In this document: one piece after another, positions 15,201 through 26,286 of the stretch | Layout of the letters: the number at the start of each line of letters is the position of its first letter | Position numbering within the stretch: position 1 is the first letter of the stretch | DNA from: Hydractinia symbiolongicarpus | Taxonomy: Eukaryota; Cnidaria; Hydrozoa; Anthoathecata; Hydractiniidae | Length of the DNA stretch: 64,000 bases | Assembly (NCBI RefSeq): GCF_029227915.1 | Contig: NC_079876.1 | Span: forward strand, 17,112,001 to 17,176,000 | Direction of reading: 5' to 3' | Program-made: the position numbers and the translations under genes | The notes under the pieces: generated by a model | The model's input: the letters and a program-made list of their open reading frames with translations, nothing else | Databases searched by the model: none | Told to the model about the DNA's origin: nothing

Positions 15201-15602
15201 AGTAATTCTAGAGCATATTTTTTTATATAATTTATTTTTTAATCATTACTTTTATATTTTAAACAGGACACATATTTATAGCAGTTTTTTAAAACTGATA
15301 CGTACATATCCTGTATAAATTATCCGATAAATATAAAATTAAAAATAATAAAAAATAACCTCGAAACCATGTCAGTTCACCAGTTGCTGTGAAATCGAAA
15401 TCATCTGGATCTACATTACTTGTAGTCTTGTTAATTTTGTTGCCAAGTTCTTGTAAAGAGTCCTGAACATTTACAATTTGTTTAAACAATGGACTATCCA
15501 GCATTTGAATCATGTCGGCCAACTCATGTTCGTGTTCATAATCTCCCTCAGCTTTCAAGCTATCCCTGAACTGCTCCAATATCTCGATGGCACGATTAGT
15601 AT
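1194..15602 (-). CDS. PATJ: PATJ/MUPP1-like L27 + multi-PDZ scaffold gene (partial, 13 exons)
   Basis: Multi-PDZ scaffold of the PATJ (INADL)/MPDZ family. The family joins Crumbs-complex and tight-junction partners at the apical membrane, with L27 binding PALS1-type partners. Exons in transcript order: 15602-15360, 11306-11144, 10198-9985, 8702-8394, 8062-7966, 7821-7730, 6249-6054, 5728-5649, 5141-5069, 3793-3590, 3231-3143, 2747-2573, 1370-1194. All have AG/GT borders and every codon phase matches, giving 704 codons with no stop. One L27 and five PDZ domains are visible; PATJ has about 10 PDZ and MUPP1 13, so the rest lies beyond the left edge. The first exon seen begins in mid-codon, so an unidentified 5' exon lies to the right of 15602. 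PATJ and MPDZ cannot be told apart from this half; the symbol is the closest guess. Confidence 0.88.
3590..5728 (-). CDS. PATJ-like exons: linker and PDZ4 (5728-5649, 5141-5069, 3793-3590)
   Basis: The 5728-5649 exon encodes an acidic linker ([11 protein letters not shown]). The next two give a PDZ whose loop reads [11 protein letters not shown], followed by [27 protein letters not shown] and [11 protein letters not shown]4 of PATJ likewise has SLG-SVEG and PEGPVG. The end is TATG|GTTTGT. Confidence 0.85.
6054..8062 (-). CDS. PATJ-like exons: PDZ3 (8062-7966, 7821-7730, 6249-6054)
   Basis: Three exons build a PDZ with binding loop [12 protein letters not shown]. That is a hallmark of PATJ/MUPP1 PDZ3, whose loop reads GITI-GYVG. 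The middle exon gives [19 protein letters not shown] and the third [18 protein letters not shown] then VSLVIARV. A 30-residue linker follows. Phases 0/1/0/1 agree at each junction. Confidence 0.86.
7370..7512 (+). repeat. dispersed short element with hairpin head and (GACA)n/GTATACGGGT tail (copy 2)
   Basis: It begins ACTAGTCGTTAGCCCGTGG, hairpins through AAAA to TCCACGGGTT, and ends with GACAGACAGACAGACG then TATACGGGTATTATAATA. It lies in the intron between the PATJ-like exons ending at 7730 and starting at 6249. It looks like a short non-autonomous element; the family is not assigned. Confidence 0.55.
8394..8702 (-). CDS. PATJ-like exon: PDZ2
   Basis: A single phase-0 exon of 103 codons holds a whole [12 protein letters not shown] binding loop, [17 protein letters not shown], and VKLVISR at the end. 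The acceptor is TTTCAG|GTTGAA and the donor AACAAA|GTATGT. There is no internal stop. Confidence 0.87.
9985..11306 (-). CDS. PATJ-like exons: PDZ1 (11306-11144, 10198-9985)
   Basis: Two exons encode one PDZ. The carboxylate-binding loop is GGLGFSVVG, preceded by [11 protein letters not shown]. The intron splits the conserved [10 protein letters not shown] segment, and the second exon continues with [11 protein letters not shown] and ends strand F with [10 protein letters not shown] Ser/Arg-rich linker follows to the donor CAG|GTATGT. Intron position and residues match the first PDZ of PATJ/MUPP1. Confidence 0.85.
12571..14440 (-). pseudogene. dead non-LTR (LINE) retrotransposon, RT and C-terminal region
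   Basis: Reverse-transcriptase remains read on the minus strand from an apparent linker region (about 14240-13950) through fingers/palm (about 13800-13490), an intact stretch 13487-13041 and a C-terminal part 12995-12571. Visible motifs are [14 protein letters not shown] and [10 protein letters not shown]; the catalytic YADD box therefore has Glu for its second Asp. Several frameshifts and stops separate the blocks, so it cannot be active. No endonuclease domain was found, suggesting 5' truncation. It sits in the PATJ-like intron between the L27 and PDZ1 exons, in the same orientation as the host gene. It most resembles jockey/CR1-type RTs. Confidence 0.8.
15360..15602 (-). CDS. PATJ-like exon: L27 domain
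   Basis: Acceptor TTTTTTAG precedes 15602 and donor GAG|GTTATT follows 15360. The translation carries a L27 pattern: [12 protein letters not shown], then [21 protein letters not shown], with the SPLF-(N/K)QI core typical of PATJ/MUPP1 L27. An acidic linker (VDPDDFDF) follows. The exon ends with the first base of a codon, which is completed by the 11306 exon to give an Asp. This phase match is what ties L27 to the PDZ exons across a 4-kb intron. Confidence 0.85.
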
Positions 15603-17939
15603 CTAAAAAATATTACAAAAAACAAGTTAGCAAAAAATTGCAATTTTAATTGACTCAATGCAGCAGCAAACAATATCACTATTCAATGAAGAAAACACAC
15701 TATTTTTTATCAGGTGTTTGTTACATTCGGGGTTTTAAAAGAAACCTAAGCATTTGGTTGAGACTGGAGTTTCTTAATTTAGATAATAATTAGATAATTT
15801 AAGCTTGATTTGTTTAAGATGTAATATATACAATAGTTTGTTATAAATAGATGCATTTAACGATTATTTTATGAAAAACTCTTTTTGTTCTGTTTCCCAC
15901 CCTTTTTGTTATATGCATATAAGTTTCTTAATGTTGGAGATTTTCTCAGCCTGCTCAAGATTCTTAACAGTTTTTAAAGTTTTGACTTTCTGAGACTAAG
16001 GTTTCTTATAGACTGGATTCTTATAAAAAAATGTGTACTACATGAAATTATATGTCTAGATGTTATACAAACAGCCTAATGCTAACCAAATGAAATTGTC
16101 ATGTTCGCCTTGGTCATCCTACTGTCATACCTGCATAATGACCACCTGTATAGGACAACCACCTGTCTTAGGCTTCCTCATTTGCCCCTCCCTCCCCCAA
16201 ATGTGTTTTATGGTGATATGCTACTCATTAGACGACCACCTGCCTAACGAGCTAGCTATAGAAATTAATGACTCCTAGTTAGATGACATACTGTAATATA
16301 TTTATTTGGCAATGCTTATATATACAACATAATTAGGGATAAAACACTTGTACATCATAGTTAATATTGAAAGACTTGTGATACTCATTTTTTCCAATAA
16401 GGTTCAGATTTGGAAACAGTTTCCTTGTTGAGAAATAGTTTCCATATTATTGTGGAAAAAAAAGAAGTAGTTTCTGAATACAAAAACCAATTTTAGTTTT
16501 CCATTTTCCTCAAGCTACTTTGGGTTTCTGGATTATATATAATCTTTTAGCCAATAGAAAGCCCTACCAATAAACTTAGAAATTTTATTTGGAACTGAGG
16601 TATATATACTTTAGGGTTTTTTTTACTACTTTTACTACTTTTACTACCCCCCCCCCCCCCCCCCCCCCCCTCCTCTACATCCTAAGCTATTTTATCCCAG
16701 CCAAACCGAAAAACAGTTTCCAAAGTTGGAAAAAATTTCTGTTTTACAAAAAAAACCTAAATCTGGTTTATAAATTCAGAAACTCTTTTTTTATTATTCG
16801 AGAGTTTCATTGTACGAAAACTGTTTCTACATCTGTACCTTATACCAGACTGGTACTGGTAGAAGGGAAAAATAGCAGAATTTTCTCCCTGCCTGTGCGC
16901 TGCAATTACCTTGAGCTACAAAATTGAATCTTCAGTTAAGAAGACAATAAAGCAATGGTTATTGTTAACTTACCCGACACCAAAGACATGGTTAATAATA
17001 AAACTTTGTTTTTCTAATCTATGTCTGTTGTGTTTGTTTTTATTTTTGTGAATTTGTTCCTTCAGCATTCTTTTTTCCGTAAAAAAACGGTATTTTTATC
17101 GGGATTCCGGTGCCCGTTTTCTCGCCCGAAACTGCTTGACTCCCTGGAGCTGCTGTGGCACGGAGCATTCTCGTCCCCAGGGTTGCCTATGCCAGGGCCG
17201 CTCTAGCGCATACTTTTGGGACGGGCTTAAGGCAGCTTTCCGCTCAAACGAATGAGGTCTAATCGATCGATGTCAATCGAATCGATCGATGGCGTTTTAT
17301 GAAAATTGGTTTCAACTTACATTCGACCATGCCTTGATCGATGGCGACTTATTCAAATTTATTTCAAAGCAATAACACGAATCTGATAAGAAATAATGAT
17401 ATTGAGCATGTACTTAGAATGACATATAAATACGATAAACAAAAATATTCTTCTAAAATTTCTTAGCCATTTCCCTACAAACTTTTGTTTAGTGAGACTG
17501 TCCTTAAAACTTCTCAAGAAATTGTCCCAAGACTCTGAAATCCGAGAACTTATTCTACAAATGTTATAAATCACTCAACATTCATCTGCGAATAATCACT
17601 TATCGGTGAAGCATTTCCATTTTTTCACGGTTGCTCGTGTTAAATAGTGTTTGTTGTTTCTGCATCGTATATGCAATTAAATTTTCGTTTGTTTATAATG
17701 TTTTCAGCTATTTTTTTCTTTTTCCCGCTTCTCAGTGAATGTTTATTTTTTCGTCGATTTGTTTACATCACGTTGGTATAAATCAATCTCATTGGATAAA
17801 TTTTAAACAAGTAATTTCGCCGCCCCCCTCGATGTCAAAAAGGCAAAAAACCCTGGGAACGAGGTTGCGGCACAGAGGCGGCAAGTGGGTCAAAAACAAT
17901 CCATGTCACATCATCGAATGCAATCTGTTGTAAAAACTT
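15603..17939. other. 5' flank of PATJ-like gene; repeat fragments, no gene recognised
   Basis: The upstream exon(s) and promoter of the PATJ-like gene should lie here or further right, but no exon could be picked with confidence. The stretch contains a repeat fragment around 16120-16260 with recurring GACCACCTGT/GACAACCACCTG words, a 24-base poly-C run at 16647-16670, an ATCGATCGAT-rich patch at 17253-17293, and CCCAGGG-type units near 17170 and 17850. Confidence 0.5.
16647..16670 (+). repeat. poly-C tract (C24) after TTTACTACT repeats
   Basis: Twenty-four consecutive C residues directly follow three copies of a TTTACTACT-like unit. It is a simple repeat and likely length-variable. Confidence 0.9.
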
Positions 17940-18153
17940 TGACGGGCGAGTATAATGCGTGTAAGTCATATGGATGATGTTTTTGTATTCAGTGCGTAAT
18001 CTTCTATATCCCAATATTTACAAAAGTGTGTTCTTATTGTTCATGGTGTGCATACCAAGTTGGTCACTTGGTATGCACCAGGTTGGCAATATGACATCTC
18101 CCCCTTTCTTCATTTATATATGTCATGTGCAGTTCTGTGAACTAAACCTACTG

Positions 18154-18900
18154 CTAGCATTTTCTCCATTGTTCTATTGGTCTCACACGTCTCTTAGGGT
18201 ATTGTTTTGGAGGGCGTGGGATGACGGCGGGTTCGTTTGTGTGGCTTTTTTCGCTCAGTTGTTCTTCTTCACTGTTTTCGTCTTCTTCCTCGATATCTGC
18301 TCCTCTTTGTTGAAAATGGGGTAGTGGTGCTGTTTTGGGCAATGGTTTAAAGTGTGCGCTATTTCGTGTGATAGTATAAGAGTTGTCGTGGAGTGTTTTT
18401 TTTTGTGTGATGATGTATGGATGCGGATCGAATTTTGTGCTAAATTTATCTCGGTAGGGCAGTCGTACTAGTACCTGGTCTGTAGCATAGTTGTAGCATA
18501 CGATTTGCCAGTCTCTGTTTTCATTGGAGGCTTTTCTGAGACTGTTTGGCAGTGGTCCCATAAAGCGTTCGACCTGACCATTGGATTGGGACCAGTATGG
18601 TGTGATCCTGCAATGCGTAATTCCTTTTTCTTTCATGTATTTACGGATTTCGAAAGATTTGAATGGTGGATCGTTGTCACTAACTAGTAACCAAATAGGC
18701 TAAATGTTCTTTCGAAAAGTTTAATGACGGCTGCAGAATTGGTGCTTTTCAGAAACCCGATTTCTGGGAATTTCGATTTCCAATCCATAAAGACTAAAAT
18801 ATAGTATCCGTTGGGAAGTGGGCCTAGGAATTCCACGTGTACGGTATGCCAAGGGTGGGGGTATGGGTGTTGGTTCCCTTTGATCGGTCGATGCGGTAGA
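18154..18900 (-). pseudogene. Ty3/gypsy integrase remnant
   Basis: The integrase core is recognisable: HVEFLGPLP...YYILVFMDWKSKFPE, then SDNDPPFKSFEI, then TPYWSQSNGQVERFM. These bracket the DDE triad, but the first Asp is replaced by Glu in HVEF, while the second Asp (SDND) and the Glu (QVERF) remain. A frameshift with stops lies near 18700. The C-terminal part (18636-18154) keeps an RLPYRDKFS...DPHPYII stretch and an acidic tail. Confidence 0.8.
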
Positions 18901-18959
18901 GTTCTTCTTGTTTGATTTATGTGATATCCTTTTGGGCGCTTTTTTCCACTAAAATAGCT

Positions 18960-19565
18960 TGGGTGCTTGTGTCTTCCAATATTTTGCGTAAACTAACTGT
19001 GCTAGAGTTAAGGTAGGGTTTCTGAATGAATATTAGTTTGTTACTTGTCGTTGAGAGTTCGAGTTGACGTTTTAGCTCGGTATCGAATGCTGCTCCAAAT
19101 TTACATTTTGGATGGTTTCTTCTTTACGCTGTGTCATTGATCTATATAATATATATAAATTTCGTAACTCATGTTTGTTTTTGTGTTAAAATGTGTGTCA
19201 AATAATTCAAATGCTTTATCTAGTGTTTGATCGGTGCCAGGAACTAAATAAACTGTAAATAAACTATAAATGTAAATAAACTATAAATATCGTATACTAC
19301 TTCCCCAACGTAATTCAATAACAAAGCCAGTTTTTGCTTATCATCCTCAAGATTGAGTGCCACACATAAATTCTTGAATCTTTTTTATTTTTTTTAGCCA
19401 TCTTGTTGCGATTGTGGTAACGTCGTTGGTATCGAATTGTGGAAAACTAGGAATAGTTAGATTAGCAACTGCCACAATGTAAATGTCTTCTTGAATAACC
19501 ATCGCCAACTTTGTATTTAGCGCGTAATCTTCTCTATCCCAATATGGTATGCACCAGGTTGGCAA
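18960..19565 (-). pseudogene. Ty3/gypsy gag-like remnant
   Basis: The minus strand reads IPSFPQFDTNDVTTIATRW followed by LDKAFELFDTHFNTKTN, the kind of short capsid-like pattern seen in gypsy gag proteins. It is broken by frameshifts. The call rests mostly on its place upstream of the integrase and between LTR-like repeats. Confidence 0.5.
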
Positions 19566-20352
19566 TATGACTGGTGTTTGGTGGATTGGAAATATTTGCG
19601 ACCATAGATTGCAAATATAATTGTATTTTTTTACTTATTTATTGGTTGGAAATTTTTCTTTTTTGAAACTGGAACGGTAATTCACGGCAGCTCAAATTCG
19701 CAATTTAGAAAAGCTCTCATACATCAGTTATTAATCACAATTTTCTCAAGCAAATCATTGAAGTATGCATTATTATTTTTCTTTGTTTTTTTTTACGACG
19801 ACATGCTTAACGTCGTATTATTTTAATTTTTCTTTCAATTATATATTAGTAGCGTGTATCCTAACTAAATAATTTTTAGCAGCATCACCAGTTAAACCAT
19901 TTATCTCAACCTCGATCCTAGGATCTGCTGTCTCTTTTGGAATATCGTACGGCGAGACGATAAGGACAAAAAGCCCTGGAAACGAGGTTTGCTTTCATCT
20001 CTGTGATTCCAACAGAGGAGTAGCTTCTTTGCCATTTTTGAATAAGAAAAGCGCACAACTTAACCCCTAGCTCTGGTAAATCGTCGCGTTCAAAACGTCT
20101 AATAATAATTTTATTGATGTTCTCGACTACCTCTGTGTATATTTTTAACGTAGCGTTGGAAGGGCGAGACAAATAATTATTTTCAAAATACGTGGCTATT
20201 TTTTCATCATGTGACCAGCCAGGGCCAGGACGTTGTTTAGGCCGTAAAAATATAAAAAGACTAACAAGTCCTGGTTACGAAGTTGCACACAACTATATTG
20301 AAAATACTTTTTACATATACACAAGTAAAAACATATATTTTTACAGTTAGTC

Positions 20353-20430
20353 AACCTTGTCCCCAGGGCATCTTGTATCTTTTTTAACATCGGACAGCGA
20401 AAAGAGACAACAGGCGCTGGGAACGAGGCT
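20353..20430. repeat. short palindromic CCCAGGG/GGGAACGAGG unit
   Basis: CCTTGTCCCCAGGGC at the left and GCGCTGGGAACGAGGC at the right form imperfect inverted ends of a unit about 75 bp long. It is one of about a dozen related units or half-units between 17.1 and 21.5 kb and elsewhere in the window. Confidence 0.6.
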
Positions 20431-20517
20431 GACAGTTAGTATATAGTAGAATACTATGCAAGCTAATCATGTTACACGTGTTTGTTGACGTTTACATATT
20501 GATTTAGAATAGGGATA

Positions 20518-20625
20518 CCCTCCTCCCCAGGGTTTTTTGTCTTTTTGATATAAGAGTACGACAAAAAATATTTTTCGACGTCATATTTTATATCGAGAAG
20601 TCAAAAACCCTGAGGACGAGGGTGG
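20518..20625. repeat. short palindromic CCCAGGG/GACGAGGG unit
   Basis: Left end CCTCCTCCCCAGGGTTTTTT, right end AAAACCCTGAGGACGAGGG: inverted ends about 100 bp apart around an AT-rich core. Confidence 0.6.
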
Positions 20626-20842
20626 CATAGAGACTGCGCACATACTAATATTATCTTCTGGTTGATAAAAAGTCACGTGATTATTTTTGACTTCCGAACT
20701 TGGTCTATTATCCTGCTTCGCTTGCTCAGTCTCCACTCTTGTTAGTTCATTTGGTCAGTGTGTTTTACAGACATTTGCTACCCTATTAGATGACTCACCT
20801 GTCTATCGCAACCAGCGACAAGTATTTTTCATTTCTCGGACA

Positions 20843-22209
<1,367 letters not shown>

Positions 22210-22255
22210 CATGCGCAGTAAAGACTAAATGTTAAAATTCTATATAATAAAGAGA

Positions 22256-24826
22256 ATGAAGACACATACCGTGAAACAATTACGTGATATTGCAAAAGCT
22301 CGTGGACTTACGGGGTATTATAGGCTACGCAAGGCTGAATTGGTTGCCCTATTGGAGAATATATCACAGAAACCGGTCAGACCTATAACATCAGAGGATA
22401 TGGACGTCTTCGAGAGACAGGAGATGGCCAAGACCCGTCCAACCATCGGGGGTACAATCAGGGAATGGTACAACTGGGTATTGCCCCCATCCGAGATGAA
22501 TGTATTCGAGAAACAGGAACTGTCGAAAAATCGTATCGTTGTAAGGGATAAAATGCAGGGATGGTATAATTGGCTTGTGGACGCCGTTCCAAAACCTATA
22601 AAAGAGGGGGTCAAGAGTACCTATGCAGCCTTTAAACGTAGGGTGATGATGTTCTATAACGGGACAGCCAACACAAGGCCTACACTCTATGATGAGGTGG
22701 AAAAAGAGGCCAAGGAAGACTATCTATATGAACGGCCAGGGAAAGATTTTACACCACAGGAACATAAGCATGCTCATAATAGAACGTATATAGAAGTTTC
22801 CGAATTCCCGGCATAGGAGGGGCCGACGTTGACGGGTATATAGGGATGGTAAGACCCAACGTGAAAACCTTAGTTGAGGGGCAGGTAGAAGATATGGGGT
22901 CGGCGAAGGTACAGATATTCCTATGGATTATGTGGAAGAAGAAGAAGACGAACCTAGAGGAGGCCAGCGATGAGGAGTATATTGAGGTAGAGAAGGTTTT
23001 CACTAGCAACATGACGTCGGTCTTCCAGGGTAACGACGTGGATGACGTGCTGGATAGGATGTTTGCCCAGGTTAAAACACATGTTGAAAACCCGGCACTG
23101 CCCCAGAGTGGCTTACGATATTTCAAATCCTACACCTCGATGTAGATTTTCACAAATTGAGGCTAACAAGGGGTTCATCATATATACAAACACCTAAGTG
23201 GATAACCTCCAAGAAGGCCATTACTAACCGCAAAAATGATGATGAGGAGTATTTTAAGTGGGGCATCATCGCTGGTCTACATCATGCGGAGACTATCACG
23301 ACATCTACCTAACAATAGACGTACTGCTATTGGCAGACGTCTTCGAGACGTTTCGACGCGTCTGCTTGGACAACTACAGCCTTGATCCCCCCATTTTTAC
23401 TCCGCACCCGGCTTGGCATGGAAGGCTGCACTGAAATTTACAGGTATAAGGTTAGAGCTTCTCACCGATTCTGACATGCTCCTGATGTTCGAGAAGGGTA
23501 TAAGAGGAGGTATAACCCAGGCCGTACACCAATATGCGAAAGCAAATAACAAGTACATGGGGGACCAGTATAACCGGGATGAGGAGTCCTCCTACCTGCA
23601 GTATCTGGATGCGAACAACCTATAAGGATGGGCGATGCGTCAAGATCTACCGACAGATGGCTTTAAATGGGTATCGAACGTCGAGGCATTCACCGAAAGG
23701 CGGATCGGGAAGCTCGTTGAAGGGAACAAGCATGGGTACATATTAGAGGTAGATATCGATTACCCAAAGAAGCTACACGACAAGCATAATGAGCTGCCGT
23801 TCCTGCCCGAACGCATGATGGTTCACAGGGTAGAGAAACTGGTTCCAAATTTGGAACACAAGCGTAGATATGTGGTGCATATCAGAGCCCTTTCACGAGG
23901 CAATAAAACATGGGCTTGAATTGAGGAAGGTGCGCAGGGTGATTCGATTCAACCAGAAGGCATGGTTGAAGGGATATATCGATCACAACAGGAGGTTGAG
24001 AACAAACGCAAAGAACGAGTTTGAGAAGGATTTTTACAAGCTGATGAATCTCTCGGTGTTCGGCAAGGCCATGGAGAACAAACTCAATCACCGAAATATT
24101 CAGCTGGTTACCAATGAGGGCAAGTATACGAAACTTGTAATGAAGCCAAATTTCAAGGGTGGGTGCCGGTTCAGCAAAAACCTGGTAGGTGTTGAAATGG
24201 GCAAGACCGAGGTTAAAATGAATAAGCCGGTGCATATAGGACAGGCCATCCTGGATATGTCGAAGTTAGTCATGTACGAGTTTCGCTACGGCTATATGCA
24301 GGACAAATGTGGTTCTAAAATACACCTCTGCTTCATGGACACGGACTCCTCTGTGTATCATATACGAACGGAAGACTTTTACAAGGATATCGCTAACGAT
24401 GTTTAGGCAAGGATATCGCTAACGATGTTGACACAAGTGCCTATAATCCTGATGGTGGAAGGCTCCTTCCTATAGGGAAAAACAAGAAGGTGGTGGGCTT
24501 GATGAAGGATGAGCTGGGTGGCAAAATCATGACCGAGTTCGTCACCCTAAGGGCAAAACTCTATGCGTACAAGAGCCTCACAGGGCGGTGATTGAAAAGC
24601 CAAAGGCGTGAAGAGGTGCGTCACTAAAAAATCCATCACTTTTGATGATTACCAGTGATGTCTGGAAGAGGGCGTTGACATCCACAAGAGCCAAGTATTT
24701 ATTCAAAACAAAGGCCATAAGGTATATACCCAAGAAGTGAACAAGTTGGCACTCAACAGGCAGATGACAAACGGATCGTACAACCGGACCAGATTACAAC
24801 GCTTGCCAGAGGTCATTCCCGCCTAG
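22256..24826 (+). pseudogene. protein-primed type B DNA polymerase (viral), broken
   Basis: Replicative polymerase of the insert. The N-terminus (22256-22816) has a SAP/Rho-N-like helix-turn segment (VKQLRDIAKARGLTGYYRLR). Later blocks carry family B motifs: the first aspartate motif in YLDANN (about 23605), NSVFG-like LSVFGKAMENKLNH (about 24050), and the catalytic FMDTDS (about 24340). The family is PF03175-type. Breaks seen: TAG at 22814-22816; frame changes near 22850, 23140 and 23290; in-frame TAA at 23623-23625 just after DANNL; a frameshift near 23880; TAG at 24404-24406 created beside a 22-bp direct duplication; further stops near 24590 and 24659. The start at 22256 is favoured by the AATAAAG motif just upstream. 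It is clearly non-functional. Confidence 0.87.
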
Positions 24827-24928
24827 CGTCCACAGGGGAATAAAATGGAGGCATGCTTAATAATCGTCATACTCCTACCGTATGCTGTGATCGTATTTTT
24901 CTTCCTCCGATATACATGTATAATAAAG

Positions 24929-25429
24929 ATGTCGTCTGATATCGCACAAGTCTTTGACAATGCCTCTGCAGAATATGAACATGTGGAACCCCCACCCAAT
25001 AAACGCCAAGTCCTGAAAGAAGCCCTACGCAAAGGCAAGGGTCACTTACTACCCAAAAAATGTACAGAGGGCTCCATTGACAAGGCCCCCGATGAGGCGG
25101 TAGAAAAGATCCATACCGAATACGTACAACGCAAGCTCAGGGAAAAGGGAGAAAAAACGGCGAAAGCACTGTCTACTCACATGATTGGTCTATATGCCAA
25201 TATGATTGGGAACTTTGTGGATATCGACAGTGTCGAGGAACTGCGAAAGAATATCGAAGAAGATCCGATAATCCGGGACTCCATGACCGATTTAGGAATT
25301 CTTGTGTACTGCACCATCGGGAGGTGTTTAGCCCCACTCCTGGTAACAGGACACAAGGCCAGACATATGAGCAAAAAGAAGAAGGATGCGGAGGAGGCCA
25401 AAGATAACAAAGATGAGCAGTGCGTGTAG
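24929..25429 (+). CDS. unknown viral protein (166 aa), possible N-terminal extension from 24845
   Basis: Not recognised. From ATG 24929 (directly after TATAATAAAG) it encodes a mostly helical, charged protein: an acidic start, a Lys/Arg-rich middle, a hydrophobic segment near MIGLYANMIGNFVDI, another at LGILVYCTIGRCLAPLLV, and a KKKKDAEEAKD tail. An alternative in-frame ATG at 24845, itself after AATAAA, would add a 28-residue segment that is almost entirely a membrane helix (LIIVILLPYAVIVFFFL). Which start was used cannot be told. Its last bases overlap the start of the next gene (ATG 25413). Confidence 0.6.
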   Translation: MSSDIAQVFDNASAEYEHVEPPPNKRQVLKEALRKGKGHLLPKKCTEGSIDKAPDEAVEKIHTEYVQRKLREKGEKTAKALSTHMIGLYANMIGNFVDIDSVEELRKNIEEDPIIRDSMTDLGILVYCTIGRCLAPLLVTGHKARHMSKKKKDAEEAKDNKDEQCV

Positions 25430-25856
25430 TGTCATCATCAATCAGCAACAACCTGTGGAAAAAATTGTTGAAGTACACAAAAAGCACCCGGAAAGGGTTG
25501 CTCAGGGGCACAGGCTAGCAGCGCTGATGAGGGAGAGGAAGCATGGAATAGCCCCGCCAAAGAAAGAACCCATGACGTTTAGGGAGTTCTTGAGATACTT
25601 CGAGAGAGATTTAAACACCCCCGAAGCCATACTCAAAGGGATAAAAGAGACCACGAAGAATGAGGTCGTGTTGCTGCATGTAAGAGACTTGCGGAATGGA
25701 ACCGGAAGAACAAGGCTAACCTACAGAAGAACGTGGGCAAAGAACCTTCGCAGGATGATAAGGAACCTGCGACAGGTTCCAGCAAGTCGATGGACAATGA
25801 CATACATCTATGGGGTAGGAACACTAGCCATATTGGCGATAGGAGTAGGCGTCTAG
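25413..25856 (+). CDS. unknown basic viral protein with C-terminal membrane segment (147 aa)
   Basis: Starts within the last codons of the gene before it. The middle is basic (HRLAALMRERKHG, RLTYRRTWAKNLRRMIRNLR), with MTFREFLRYFERDL, and the protein ends in a hydrophobic helix (IYGVGTLAILAIGVGV). The tail-anchored, Arg-rich layout suggests a virion or membrane protein; no family is known to me. The frame is intact. Confidence 0.6.
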   Translation: MSSACSVIINQQQPVEKIVEVHKKHPERVAQGHRLAALMRERKHGIAPPKKEPMTFREFLRYFERDLNTPEAILKGIKETTKNEVVLLHVRDLRNGTGRTRLTYRRTWAKNLRRMIRNLRQVPASRWTMTYIYGVGTLAILAIGVGV

Positions 25857-25859
25857 TAT

Positions 25860-25970
25860 ATGTTTGGCAGGGGTAAAAATGAATCCAACAAGCCGGTGGC
25901 CCATCCGGAGCCTCAGCAGGGGAAACAAGGCAAAACCCAACCAAATATCGATATTTTCAAAATGCGGTAA
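25860..25970 (+). CDS. small hydrophilic ORF (36 aa)
   Basis: Four bases after the previous stop, a short frame starts MFGRGKNESNKP and is rich in Gln, Lys and Pro. It is kept only because of its tight spacing between two better genes. It may be a real small gene or chance. Confidence 0.35.
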   Translation: MFGRGKNESNKPVAHPEPQQGKQGKTQPNIDIFKMR

Positions 25971-25979
25971 TAATAATAA

Positions 25980-26222
25980 ATGAGTGCAAGCAACGTAACA
26001 CCGAAGGAAATGGAAATTTTGGATACGTTGTACGAGACGGTCGTGGACCTTGGTTTCACCTTTGCCTATGCCATGGCAGGTAAGAAATTGTTGGGCATAA
26101 CAAGGCCCTCTACAAAAATGGACACTGAAGACGTCCTCAAAATGGTTGCGTACTTCGCGGCAGGGAGAGCAAGTCGTGAAAAGGCCGTATCCAAAGGATG
26201 GTTGCGGCAAGCATCGTGCTGA
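25980..26222 (+). CDS. unknown small viral protein (80 aa)
   Basis: ATG directly follows TAATAATAA. The sequence has a helical N-terminus (KEMEILDTLYETVVDLGF), a short hydrophobic patch (FTFAYAMAG) and a basic end. No family was recognised. The C-terminus may be shifted by an indel near 26200. Confidence 0.5.
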   Translation: MSASNVTPKEMEILDTLYETVVDLGFTFAYAMAGKKLLGITRPSTKMDTEDVLKMVAYFAAGRASREKAVSKGWLRQASC

Positions 26223-26286
26223 AGCCTAAATGGAGTGGACAAACATGAGTTATGGAAGGAGTCAAGTGTTCGGGACGCAATATTAA

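Larger units (their letters stand above)
17940..19573 (-). mobile_element. decayed Ty3/gypsy LTR retrotransposon with missing pol core
   Basis: On the minus strand, gag-like remains (19565-18960) are followed at once by integrase (18900-18154); protease, RT and RNase H are not readable in between, so an internal deletion is likely. A purine-rich run (AAAGGGGGAGATG on the minus strand) lies just before 18096, where the sequence TGTCATATTGCC begins. The same word, as GTCATATTGCCAACCTGGTG, recurs near 19572. Both copies go on to a shared ATTGGGATA-AGAAGATTACGC segment, so 18096 leftwards and 19572 leftwards look like remains of the two LTRs. Stops and frameshifts are frequent. Confidence 0.7.

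Noticed and set aside
14756-15318. Phe/Leu-rich plus-strand frames
   Set aside because: T-rich intronic sequence of the PATJ-like gene gives such frames by composition.
16589-16927. 112-codon frame through the poly-C tract
   Set aside because: It depends on a simple repeat (poly-Pro) and shows no family pattern.
17974-18324. 116-codon plus-strand frame
   Set aside because: It is antisense to the gypsy integrase C-terminus and LTR-like end.
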